Below, piece after piece: positions 52,925 to 61,160 of a stretch of 64,000 bases of DNA (position 1 is its first letter; every line of letters begins with the position of its first letter). The notes beneath the pieces are model-generated. The model was not told the DNA's origin, did not search any database, and worked only from the letters and a program-made list of their open reading frames with translations. The translations under genes and the position numbers were made by a program. The DNA is from an uncultured Desulfobacter sp. (GTDB lineage: Bacteria > Desulfobacterota > Desulfobacteria > Desulfobacterales > Desulfobacteraceae), in the NCBI RefSeq assembly GCF_963666145.1, contig NZ_OY762614.1, positions 248,001 through 312,000 on the forward strand, given 5' to 3'.

Positions 52925-53432
52925 TGAACTGGTCAGTATGCTTGAACCGGACCAGTTCCAAGAAAGCCTTGCCCAAATACGCTCCTGTGTGGCAAATCTG
53001 TTCCGAAGCCCAAAACAATTATATTTTGCCATCGTTGTCATGGCCTTGCTGCTCATAGGTATGCATATGAAGAACAAGCTTATTCTCGACCATGGCCTCC
53101 CCAATATGGATATTTTGTTTGCCACGGTTCCGATCCTGATATCCGCCCAGATGATCTGGTTTCTGACAGGTTCTTTGTTTCTCATGCACAAGCTCTACAA
53201 TTTGAAAGATCTGTCCATCAACCCGCTTTCACCATCCAAAACCCTGGGACTTGAAAAAATGATCAGTGTTATCGGCACCTACAATAATCCTGACCAGCCT
53301 GGTCTCATCCATTGGATGCAGCATCGCCCTTTATATCGCCTGGCAAGAAGGGACAAACTTGGCCCACGGGTCACTCTGGTTTTTCTTTATCACCCCTGTA
53401 CATATTTTTTACTGGGTTTACCCATACGTTAA
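52851..53432 (+). pseudogene. Middle fragment of the same frameshifted membrane protein
   Basis: The frame is open as TLSLLFTYTVAGLSSIKIMSQKTINALDELVSMLEPDQ and contains two membrane helices (LYFAIVVMALLLIGMHM and ILFATVPILISAQMIWFLTGSLFLM). It loses protein-like character after LGLEKMISV (about 53265), where YNNPDQPGLIHWMQHRPLYRLARRD replaces the hydrophobic helix readable in the third frame. There is no ribosome-binding site of its own, so it is more likely a continuation than a separate gene. Confidence 0.55.
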
Positions 53433-53790
53433 ACTGGGCTCTCTGGTCAAAGTCAAGAAACTGACTCGGATGAACTTTGTAAAGACTAAAATCGCTCTGC
53501 TCTTCAATGACTGGAAAAATTCTGAAGACAAGCTCCTTGAAGTCATGGAGGACAGCAGATTGGCTCCGAACTTTCCTGGTGAGACACAACGAATTGTCGG
53601 CCTGGAAAAAACAGCCATTGAAAAAAAGCTCAAGGATATGGACCGCTACTATGAAATCTTCAAAAAGATTGAACAGAGTCCGGAAACCTATTTTGACATG
53701 AACGCCGTTCTGGAACTGGGTAAGGCCCTGGGCTTTCCTTCCTTGTTTGCCATCCTATCCGCATTGTTCACCATGTTTTCGGGAATGTAG
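53266..53790 (+). pseudogene. C-terminal fragment of the frameshifted membrane protein
   Basis: 174 residues in the third frame. Two membrane helices (IILTSLVSSIGCSIALYIAW and LWFFFITPVHIFYWVYPYV) are followed by a long cytoplasmic helical domain (KTKIALLFNDWKNSEDKLLEVMEDSR...) and a final hydrophobic end (FPSLFAILSALFTMFSGM). A stop (TGA at 53260) just upstream in this frame, and the lack of a ribosome site, argue that a one-base change near 53260-53270 split it from the preceding fragment. A GTG start at 53266 would be the only option as an independent gene. Confidence 0.55.
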
Positions 53791-54343
53791 CCAATCGTTA
53801 CCGTCGCAATAGTTTAGGCGGGGAACATCAGAAAGGGGCCAACGCCCTTATAAACAAGCATGATCGCATTAAAATTATATGCATCAATTCAAGGCAACAA
53901 TCCACCAAATAACACATGCCCAAAACGCGCAACAAAAGGCCACGCATGATATCCAAACTTTGCCTCTATAGCTAATTTTGAATCTTTTTACTTGACCTTG
54001 TCTGTTAAGCATATTTTTTCTTCTTTAGGGCTACCGATTTAAGCTGGGACATTTTTTAACAGGGCACGCTTTTTTGATTAAAAAACTGGACATTTGATTC
54101 CGTCTATTAAATAGAACTCTCACAGATATTAAAATAATAAGCTAATTGTGGAGTTCTGATATTTCATTACGATTACGAAGTCAAAAAGTTGGGCTTGATC
54201 ATAACATCGGCCAACAAGTGTGCCCTCAGCAAGCTTAAAAAAGGAATTTAGAAGAAAAAAATGTAGATAAAATTAGCCCGGTCTGTGAATAGATAATGCG
54301 CCAAACAATAATTATTCACAGAAAGGATTAAAAAAGCCCGGGC
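53791..54343. other. 553-bp gene-free region left of the DUF6399 transposase
   Basis: A/T-rich with no convincing ORF. A pair of similar words (GGGACATTTTTTAAC near 54047 and GGACATTTGATTCC near 54086) and an interrupted inverted repeat (CTGTGAATA...TATTCACAG, 54284-54323, with CCCGG/CCGGG outside it) precede the transposase start. The left end of the insertion sequence is probably here, but I could not match it to a right terminal repeat. Confidence 0.35.
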
Positions 54344-56026
54344 ATGACATCTACATACGCTGAATCTTCTCATAATGCAAATATCAAGACAAAATGGCCC
54401 AGAGATGAAGTCTCTATGACAATTATAGATTTCAAGAACCGTAAGGAAAAACTCAGTCAGCGTGAGTTTGCCAAAGATGTCGGCGTTCCCCGCACAACGT
54501 TACAAAATTGGCTCAACCGGATGGATAAAATAGATGAGGGGCCGGCGATAGTCGCTTTTTTCGAAAGTCCGGCAGGCGTAAAATTTTTACATACCTTGAT
54601 TCAGGCCCTCCATTTTGAATTCACCAAGGTGGGATGTGCCAGTATCCGTAATATTTGCAATTTCCTTAAGTTAACCCGGTTATCAAGCTTTGTGGCAGCA
54701 TCCTATGGCACCCATCAAAAAATTTCAAATCAAATGGACACCCAAATAGGTCGGTTCGGTGATATGGAACAAGCACGCCTTTCACTGCTTATGCCCGAAA
54801 AACGGATCACTCTATGTGAAGATGAAACCTTTCATCCTCAAGTTTGCCTTGTGGCTATCGAGCCGAATTCCAACTATATTATTCTTGAAAAATATGCCAA
54901 GGACCGTTCCGGAGCCACTTGGAACCAATCTGTAGGAGGAGCACTTGGCAATCTTCCCGTCAAGGTCATTCAAAGTACGAGTGATGAGGGAAAAGGATTG
55001 ATCCATCATGTGACGAAAGGCTTAAACAGTCATCATTCTCCGGATTTGTTTCATGTAATGTATGAAATCAGCCGGGGAACCGGAGCTCCACTCTCTTCCA
55101 AAATACGGAAAGCCGAAAAAGAACATGAAAACAGTAAAAAGAATGTCCTTGATGCGCAGAAAAATAAGGCCGACTATGAAAACCTTGAAAAACGACCTGT
55201 TGCTAGACCTCTTGATTTTGATAAAAAAATCCTTCTCTGTGTGGAAAAAGAACAAGAAGCAAGGGGGGCTCTGGACAAGGCAAGGGAAAATCAGGAAACC
55301 GTCACAAAAGCAAGAAAACAAATCAGCAGAGTCTACCACCCCTATGACCCTCTCACAGGAAACAAGCAAGGTTCTGATGCTGTTGGCATTCAACTGAAAG
55401 AGAGCTTTGATCAAATCCGGGAAGCAGCGGATCACCTTCCGGATCGATGCAAAGATAAAATCGAAAAAGCTTGGCGTGTAACCGAAAAAATGATGGCAAC
55501 TCTCGTATTCTATTTTTGCATGATTGAGTCGTGTGTCAACGATATGGATTTGCCTGATGATAAGCGAAACCTGATGCATAACCGTCTGATTCCAGGATTT
55601 TATCTTCAAAAGGCCGCTCGTAAAGAAAAAGATCCGGAACAACAAAAGAAGATTCGGCAAAAATCTCAGGACTTGCTCTCGGTGTTGCAGGACAAACACG
55701 GGCAGTTTTTCGAATCCGCTGACGGTGAAATCAACCGCATGGTAAGGACGGCAAAGGAGTGCGCAGGCTTTTTTCAAAGATCAAGTTCATGTGTAGAAGG
55801 GCGTAATGCGCAACTGTCCCTGCATCATCATGGTATGCACCGGTTGAGTGACCGAAAAATGCGGGGTTTGACGGTGATCCATAACTTTCACTTAAAACGG
55901 CCTGATGGAAGGACGGCGGCAGAACGCTTTTTTGAAAACAAGCCGATCAACTTGTTTGATTGGATCGTTAAAAAAATGCCTCTACCTGCAAGACCAAGAA
56001 GAAATAAAATTAAAATGGCAAGTTAG
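54344..56026 (+). mobile_element. DUF6399-type DDE transposase gene
   Basis: 560 residues. An N-terminal HTH (SQREFAKDVGVPRTTLQNWLNRMD) is followed by a DDE-like core: Asp160 in LCEDETFHP, Asp234 in HSPDLFHVMYEI (with Asp214 in STSDEGKG nearby) and Glu485 in SCVEGRNAQLSLHHHG. A charged coiled-coil insertion (about 250-330, KAEKEHENSKKNVLDAQKNK) interrupts the core, as seen in this family. The gene ends just where coding similarity to a metallo-beta-lactamase-fold gene resumes, so the element appears to have removed that gene's 5' end. Element termini were not resolved. Confidence 0.7.
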
Positions 56027-56029
56027 GTA

Positions 56030-57115
56030 TAATGGCCGATCTTATGATCAAGCCCTAAAAACAGATCTGAAGGCATTGCTCGCCCATGGTTCAGACACGG
56101 TGGTATGGCTGGGTCACTCCTCGTGGCTGGTTCTGGCCGGTGGAAAGCGGATTCTGGTTGATCCTGTTTTCAGTTCTTATGCTGCGCCATTTTCTTTTAT
56201 AAACAAAGCATTTGAAGACACCACCATATACGATGTCCAGGATATGCCAAAAATAGACTGCCTGATTATTTCCCACGACCACTATGACCATCTGGACTAC
56301 CCAACGGTGAAAGCCCTTGAATCTAAGGTCGATCAAGTGATCTGTCCCTTGGGTGTCGGTGCATATTTTGAGGGCTGGGGATACGCCAAAGAAAAAATCC
56401 GTGAGGGGGACTGGCACGATAAAATCAGCATAGGCCGGGACGTGACCATTCATGTGCTGCCGGCCAGGCATTACTCGGGCCGGCTGTTTAGAGAGGACAA
56501 AACCTTTTGGGCGGCATTTGCCATTGTCACCCCTGAACGAAAAATCTTCTACAGCGGAGACAGCGGTTACGGCCCCCATTTTTCCCAGATTGGAGAGACC
56601 TTCCACGGGTTTGACCTGGTGATGCTGGACTGCGGCCAGTATGATCCGCGATGGGCCTATATTCACATGACGCCAAAAGAGGCGGACCAGGCGGCCCGGG
56701 ATCTCGGGGCCAAGCAGGGCAAACGCACTAAAATTTCGGATGTTATAAATTCAGTAACTTAGAAATATTGATTTGATCATTCTCAAGGTTGTTGCAAAGT
56801 TCAGAATTTCTAATATACTGAATTCATAGTGATCAAAATTCGTGCCAGATTTTAGTGCGTTTGCCCTGGGGGGCCAAGGCCTTTATTCCCGCCCATGTGG
56901 GGCGGTTTTGCATTGCCAACCATCCATGGAACGAGCCGTTTAAACAATTGGCCGTGGCGAGTCGGGACAAAAAGTATGCCCTGCTGACCCCCAAAATAGG
57001 TGAGCCGGAGGACCTGAATCACCCCCAAAAATTTTCCGGGGGGTGGACTGAAAATCAAGATAAGAATTTTTATGCAGGCGACGAAATGCACCGCCTGGGC
57101 GTCAATTTAACAGGA
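56030..57115 (+). pseudogene. Metallo-beta-lactamase-fold hydrolase (UlaG/RomA-like), disrupted
   Basis: The frame reads RYNGRSYDQALKTDLKALL, then VVWLGHSSWLVLAGGKRILVDPVF, the metal-binding SHDHYDHLD (HxHxDH), LPARHYSGR and YSGDSGYG. At GAK the coding is cut by the MITE (56715-56869) and resumes as AFIPAHVGRFCIANHPWNEPFKQLAV...LLTPKIGEP. The N-terminal ~50-80 residues expected for this family are absent; the transposase lies in their place. After the C-terminal KFSGGW the frame has no stop before the next gene. Removing the MITE and one target copy restores RDLGAKAFIPAH exactly. Confidence 0.85.
56715..56869. mobile_element. 155-bp ISAs1-type MITE inside the MBL-fold gene
   Basis: Perfect 20-bp terminal inverted repeats (CAGGGCAAACGCACTAAAAT at 56715-56734 and its reverse complement at 56849-56868). 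The element is flanked by a 9-bp direct repeat GGGGCCAAG (56706-56714 and 56870-56878), the target-site duplication; one extra G (56869) sits at the right end. The interior holds a second inverted repeat (AATTCAGTAACTTAGAAAT against ATTTCTAATATACTGAATT) and no ORF. Ends starting CAGGG and 8-10-bp duplications are ISAs1-family traits, so it was probably mobilised by an ISAs1 transposase encoded elsewhere. Confidence 0.88.
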
Positions 57116-57133
57116 ATAGAGGAAATAACAAAA

Positions 57134-57538
57134 ATGTCAGGCAAGGCAAAAATTGAAAAACAAGAATCAAAACGCTCTGGGGGCCAAGCGCCCATGACCA
57201 TCAGCGTTGACGCCAACGGCAAGAGTGTTGTGTTTCAGCTCAATGACAGCACCGCAGCACAACAGCTGTTTGCCCAGCTGCCATTGCATATTAAAGTGGA
57301 GGATTACGGCAGCAACGAAAAGATTTTTTATCCGCCTAAAAAACTGGACACGGCAGATCCCCCCAAGGCAAATGCCAAAGTCGGCACCCTTGCCTACTAT
57401 GCCCCCTGGGGCGATGTGGTCATGTTCTACAAAAACTTTGGTTCTGCGACTGGTTTGTATGAACTGGGTCATGAGGTATCCGGTGACGAAAATATCAAAG
57501 TTTTGTCGGGAACCGTGGGTATTGAAAAAGTACAATAG
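57134..57538 (+). CDS. Cyclophilin-like fold protein
   Basis: 134 residues from ATG 57134. After a charged N terminus (GKAKIEKQESKRSGG) comes the cyclophilin-like barrel seen in small bacterial proteins of this type: MTISVDANGKSVVFQLNDSTAAQQLFAQLPLHIKVEDYGSNEK (written here in two overlapping parts of the same segment), then GTLAYYAPWGDVVMFYKNFG. It lacks peptidyl-prolyl isomerase residues I could name. The reading frame upstream runs on into the disrupted MBL gene without a stop, so a former fusion cannot be excluded; the AATAGAGGAAATAACAAAA leader favours a separate start. Confidence 0.65.
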   Translation: MSGKAKIEKQESKRSGGQAPMTISVDANGKSVVFQLNDSTAAQQLFAQLPLHIKVEDYGSNEKIFYPPKKLDTADPPKANAKVGTLAYYAPWGDVVMFYKNFGSATGLYELGHEVSGDENIKVLSGTVGIEKVQ

Positions 57539-57631
57539 CACCAGGCATCTGTCTATTTGACAGGTGCCGTTCTACCCATTATAATTTTGATATCCTCGTC
57601 AAATTCCGCAATGGCAAAGGAGGGTATCATC

Positions 57632-57817
57632 ATGGAAAAGAAACAAGAGCGTAGAGGCCAGGACGAAAGACGGTCCGGAACAGATCGCCGCCGACTCACC
57701 CCGGTGAATTACACGGGCATTGAAAAACGGATTAATCCAGATTGCAGATCCGGCAGCGACCGCCGAGACCACAGGGGAAATTGGATAGAATACCAATCCC
57801 CTGTTTTAAAAAAATAA
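57632..57817 (+). CDS. Small Arg/Asp-rich protein
   Basis: Sixty-one residues from ATG 57632, with an excellent AAAGGAGGG site. It is built of repeated charged words: ERRGQDERRSGTDRRR at the N terminus and DCRSGSDRRDHRG at the C terminus (pattern RxSGxDRR twice). Highly charged and probably partly disordered. Short proteins with RRSGxDRR motifs occur beside PilZ or signalling genes in Proteobacteria, but no role can be assigned. Confidence 0.6.
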   Translation: MEKKQERRGQDERRSGTDRRRLTPVNYTGIEKRINPDCRSGSDRRDHRGNWIEYQSPVLKK

Positions 57818-57828
57818 GCGAAACCGTT

Positions 57829-58272
57829 TTATGGATTAAGCAATTCAAAACCGGTGGTTGGATCAAACACACGTACGGCAGTGGTATCAATTAACTCAAA
57901 AAGTATCACTTCCAGTATGTGCCATGTCCGGACGCCGTTGCGCACGCATCCGGTTACGGTTGAGTCTTCCCTGCCGCAGGCAATGTGCATGTGCAATTTG
58001 GGTTCCCCTTTCTCATTGGGAAAAATGGTCCCGGTCCCCACGATCTCATTCACATTGTTCAGAACAAGTTCCATGGGGGTAATGGTCGGTGTCCGGCCAT
58101 GTTCGGGCCCGACGATCAGCCTGCTCTCTTCGTCCGCACCGCCGAGAATGGTCAAAGCCGCAGCTTTTATAGATTTCTCTTTGGCAAACCGTTCAAGTTC
58201 TTCGTGGATGATATCTCCGTCTTCAAGACGAATCACGTATATTCTTCCCTGTTTTGCCTGTGAATATTTCAT
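57829..58272 (-). CDS. PPC/DUF296-domain protein
   Basis: 147 residues, a single PPC (plants and prokaryotes conserved) domain. Characteristic phrases are YVIRLEDGDIIHEELERFA, AAALTILGGADEE, EIVGTGTIFPNEKGEPKLHMHIACGRED and VGxxL-like HILEVILFEL. The strand with HMHIACGRE carries the conserved His pair, possibly metal-binding in bacterial trimers. Function in bacteria is unknown; plant homologues bind DNA with an AT-hook that is absent here. Confidence 0.85.
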   Translation of the reverse strand: MKYSQAKQGRIYVIRLEDGDIIHEELERFAKEKSIKAAALTILGGADEESRLIVGPEHGRTPTITPMELVLNNVNEIVGTGTIFPNEKGEPKLHMHIACGREDSTVTGCVRNGVRTWHILEVILFELIDTTAVRVFDPTTGFELLNP

Positions 58273-58561
58273 GATACCTGCTCTCTATCTTTTATATGTG
58301 TTATCTTTTGTATGACGCCTTGCACAGCGTGCCGTTTTCAATATCAAAAAAAAACTGACCTGACAATCATCGGCCCTTCAATGTTCCGAACTTATTTTCC
58401 AAAAATATTAATCCAAAACGATTAAATTCACTCAACTAAATGTTTCAAAACCCGCCGGTTTTTTGATAAACTTTCTCCAATAAAAAGCTGTTTTACAAAA
58501 AAGAATTTCCATAACCAAGGGTCTGTTTGATCCTGTAATTTCAAAATCCGGAGGTATCGAT

Positions 58562-58828
58562 ATGCAATGTATCCAGGCTGAATTTGATGAAACCTCAAAG
58601 GCAATCACCGTTAAAAAAGACGCGGAAACCGAGGATTGGATTTCGGTATGCCGGCGGTTCAACGATGATGTTTCCAGGCTGTGTGATGTGACGGGCCTAG
58701 AAGATTATACTGGGCTCTTTGAATGTTTTGATGACAAAAACGACAAATACTGGTACCTGGTCAAAGAAGATAAAGCGTTGTTCCGGATGAAACGCCGGAA
58801 CTTCTACGACAACCTGGGTCTTGATTAA
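58562..58828 (+). CDS. Small acidic protein, unknown
   Basis: Eighty-eight residues starting MQCIQAEFDETSKAITVKKD, with CCGGAGG 9 bases upstream. Acidic and aromatic-rich (DYTGLFECFDDKNDKYWYLVKED), soluble, no motif recognised. It lies 36 bp before an MFS gene on the same strand and may be co-transcribed with it. Confidence 0.55.
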   Translation: MQCIQAEFDETSKAITVKKDAETEDWISVCRRFNDDVSRLCDVTGLEDYTGLFECFDDKNDKYWYLVKEDKALFRMKRRNFYDNLGLD

Positions 58829-58864
58829 TGCAACCAACCCCAATGAACATATGGAAGCCCCCGA

Positions 58865-60037
58865 ATGAACAAATCTGCTATTCTTTTTATCCTGTCTGCT
58901 GCCGTGGGGGTTGCGATGATGGGGCTTGGCATCATCTGGCCTTTGATCCCGGTCTACGCGGTGGAGCTTGGGGCCGGGGGCTTTTTGGTGGGCCTGATCG
59001 TTGCCAGTTTCAATATTTCCAGGACTGTTTTGAGCCCGTTCACCGGACAGATATCGGATAAATGGGGCAGAAAACGGTTCATTGCATCGGGCCTGTTCTT
59101 CTATGCGGTTCTCTCTGTTTTTTATGCGCTGCCTGAAAATGCCGAAACCCTGATCCTGATCCGGCTGCTCCACGGCATGGCGTCACTTCTTGTGGTGCCG
59201 GTGGCCATGGCCCTGACGGCAGACATTGCACCGCCCCGAAAACTTGGGCTCTACATGGGAACCTTGAACATGGCCATCATGATCGGCCTGGGGTTCGGCC
59301 CGGCCATGGGCGGCATCATCCGGGACACGCTTGGCTTTAACGCCGCTTTTTACATCATGGGTGCCCTGGCCCTTATCACCTCTTTGGTGGTGGCGATTTT
59401 CCTGCCCGCCGACAAGGCCCATCTCGGTGATGTAAAGCGGCCCACACCCTACCCTGTCACAAAAATAGTGGCCAACAAAACCGCCGCAGGCATCCTTATC
59501 ATGCGTTTTTTCGCTGCGTCCGGCCAGGGATCGGTGTATACCTTTCTGCCTATTTTGGCTATGCAGCTGGACCTATCAAGTTCCCAGGTGGGCATCATTT
59601 TAACCATGAACATCTTTTTGATTGCCTTTCTCCAGCGGGCAAGCGGCGGGCTTGCCGACCGAATCAACCCCAAACACCTGATCATTTACGGCACCTTTGC
59701 CTGCGGTATAACCGTTCTGGGCATGCCCTTTGTCCACGGCTTTATCCCCATACTGGTCCTTAATATCCTCATGGGTATGGCCAACGGCCTCTCTTTGCCC
59801 GGCGGCCTGGTCATCACCGGCCGGCTCGGTCAGACCATGGGAATGGCATCCATCATGAGTCTCAACGATGCGGCTTGGGGACTGGGGTTCATCGTCTCCC
59901 CCATTCTTTCCGGCCTTATCCTCGACTGGATCGGCGTCTCCTACGTTTTTATCGTGGGCAGTCTTTTGATCCTTTTGGGGGGTGTAGCTGTAACCGTCTT
60001 TTTATGGGATTATGATAATGCGGTCAGCGCAATCTAA
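58865..60037 (+). CDS. MFS transporter
   Basis: 390 residues, 12 membrane helices. Motif A is GQISDKWGRKRFIASG (near 60-75), with a second copy ASGGLADRINPKHLI after helix 8; motif C-like GFGPAMGGIIRD is in helix 5. This fits the 12-helix drug/H+ antiporter group (Bcr/MdtG-like). Substrate not predictable. Confidence 0.85.
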   Translation: MNKSAILFILSAAVGVAMMGLGIIWPLIPVYAVELGAGGFLVGLIVASFNISRTVLSPFTGQISDKWGRKRFIASGLFFYAVLSVFYALPENAETLILIRLLHGMASLLVVPVAMALTADIAPPRKLGLYMGTLNMAIMIGLGFGPAMGGIIRDTLGFNAAFYIMGALALITSLVVAIFLPADKAHLGDVKRPTPYPVTKIVANKTAAGILIMRFFAASGQGSVYTFLPILAMQLDLSSSQVGIILTMNIFLIAFLQRASGGLADRINPKHLIIYGTFACGITVLGMPFVHGFIPILVLNILMGMANGLSLPGGLVITGRLGQTMGMASIMSLNDAAWGLGFIVSPILSGLILDWIGVSYVFIVGSLLILLGGVAVTVFLWDYDNAVSAI

Positions 60038-60102
60038 AGCTTAATGAATCCGGCTTGAAACAAAAAAAATGTATGGACGGTTTTACAGGATACTTTAAAA
60101 GC

Positions 60103-60136
60103 AAAAAAAGCCTCCAACGGTAATCGCTGAAAGCTT
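60103..60136 (-). terminator. Terminator of tRNA-Phe
   Basis: On the minus strand AAGCTTTCAGC pairs (with three G-T wobbles) with GTTGGAGGCTT around a 7-base loop, followed by TTTTTTT, about 10 bases after the tRNA end. Confidence 0.75.
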
Positions 60137-60146
60137 TTATAATCTG

Positions 60147-60222
60147 TGGTGCCCAGGAACAGAATTGAACTGCTGACACGGGGATTTTCAGTCCCCTGCT
60201 CTACCGACTGAGCTACCTGGGC
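60147..60222 (-). tRNA. tRNA-Phe(GAA)
   Basis: 76 nt including encoded CCA. The minus strand begins GCCCAGGTAGCTCAGTCGG; the acceptor GCCCAGG pairs with CCTGGGC; the anticodon stem GGGGA/TCCCC carries loop CTGAAAA (anticodon GAA); the T-loop is TTCAATTC, read from GTTCAATTC. Confidence 0.95.
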
Positions 60223-60240
60223 ACGTCAACAACGTCAGCT

Positions 60241-60269
60241 TTTATATGTTCTTTGGCCGTTTAAGTCAA
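60241..60269 (-). promoter_or_regulatory. Sigma70 promoter of tRNA-Phe
   Basis: On the minus strand TTGACT (-35, 60264-60269), a 17-bp spacer and TATAAA (-10, 60241-60246) lie about 20 bp upstream of the tRNA 5' end. Same architecture as the tRNA-Leu promoter in this window. Confidence 0.75.
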
Positions 60270-60304
60270 GCAAAAAAATTAGAAACATATTAATAATATT
60301 ATTT

Positions 60305-61042
60305 TCAGCACCCGCCCATATCTCCCAGCAGATACTGAATTAAAGTGCAGGCTGATACCGCAGCCGTTTCAGCCCTAAGAATCCTTGGCCCAAGGGAATA
60401 GCTTGTGAATCCTGCATCAACGGCATCCTGGATCTCTTGTTCTTCAAATCCCCCCTCGGGACCGATCAGGATCACCGCTTTGGGATTGTCTTGGGAGTTT
60501 GTTCCGGCAAGGGGGTAATCCGAGGCCTCCCAAAAGGCAAAACGATGTGAACATCCCTTTGAAAAGTCCAGAACCTCTTGAAAATCCATGGGCGGCATAA
60601 TGTCCACAAGACGGGATCGCCGGCACTGTTTCAAAGATTCTCTGGCAATGGTCTGCCAGCGCTCAATCTGCTTTGTTTCCCGCTTTTGACCTGACAATGG
60701 AATGGATCTTTTGCAGTAAAAAGGAATCCAGCGAGTTACCCCTAATTGGGTAATCTGTTTGATGATCTCATCCATTTTGTTGTGTTTGAGCATGGCCGTA
60801 CACAAGGTCAAATCAAGGGCGGACTCTGTGAGGCTTTTTTGCTCGGTTACAATAGAAATTTCCACACAATCCAAAGCGGCGTTTTCTATGCACCCTATAA
60901 AGTCGGCACCATGGCCGTCGGTCATGGAAACGGTATCTTTGGGCTTTAGCCTGAGCACCTTGCAGATGTGTTTTGCATCCTGGCCCTGGATCACTGCCCT
61001 GCCTGCGCTTAACGCATCTTTATCAATTAAAAATTTTTGCAT
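60305..61042 (-). CDS. rsmE: 16S rRNA (uracil-1498-N3)-methyltransferase
   Basis: 245 residues. An N-terminal PUA-like domain (QKFLIDKDALSAGRAVIQGQDAKHICKVLRLKPKD) is followed by a SPOUT methyltransferase domain with the deep-knot motifs AVILIGPEGGFEEQEIQDA (near 190-208) and YSLGPRILRAETAAVSA (near 215-231). The protein ends in a short CTLIQYLLGDMGGC tail. Confidence 0.93.
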   Translation of the reverse strand: MQKFLIDKDALSAGRAVIQGQDAKHICKVLRLKPKDTVSMTDGHGADFIGCIENAALDCVEISIVTEQKSLTESALDLTLCTAMLKHNKMDEIIKQITQLGVTRWIPFYCKRSIPLSGQKRETKQIERWQTIARESLKQCRRSRLVDIMPPMDFQEVLDFSKGCSHRFAFWEASDYPLAGTNSQDNPKAVILIGPEGGFEEQEIQDAVDAGFTSYSLGPRILRAETAAVSACTLIQYLLGDMGGC

Positions 61043-61160
61043 ATTTCACATGTACCACTACCCTAAAAATCCTGTCAAGGACGTTATAGACAAGGGGAAT
61101 GCATTTGTTTTACCATGAAAGATGCATTATAATTTTAATCATTGAATACAGGCGTTATAC

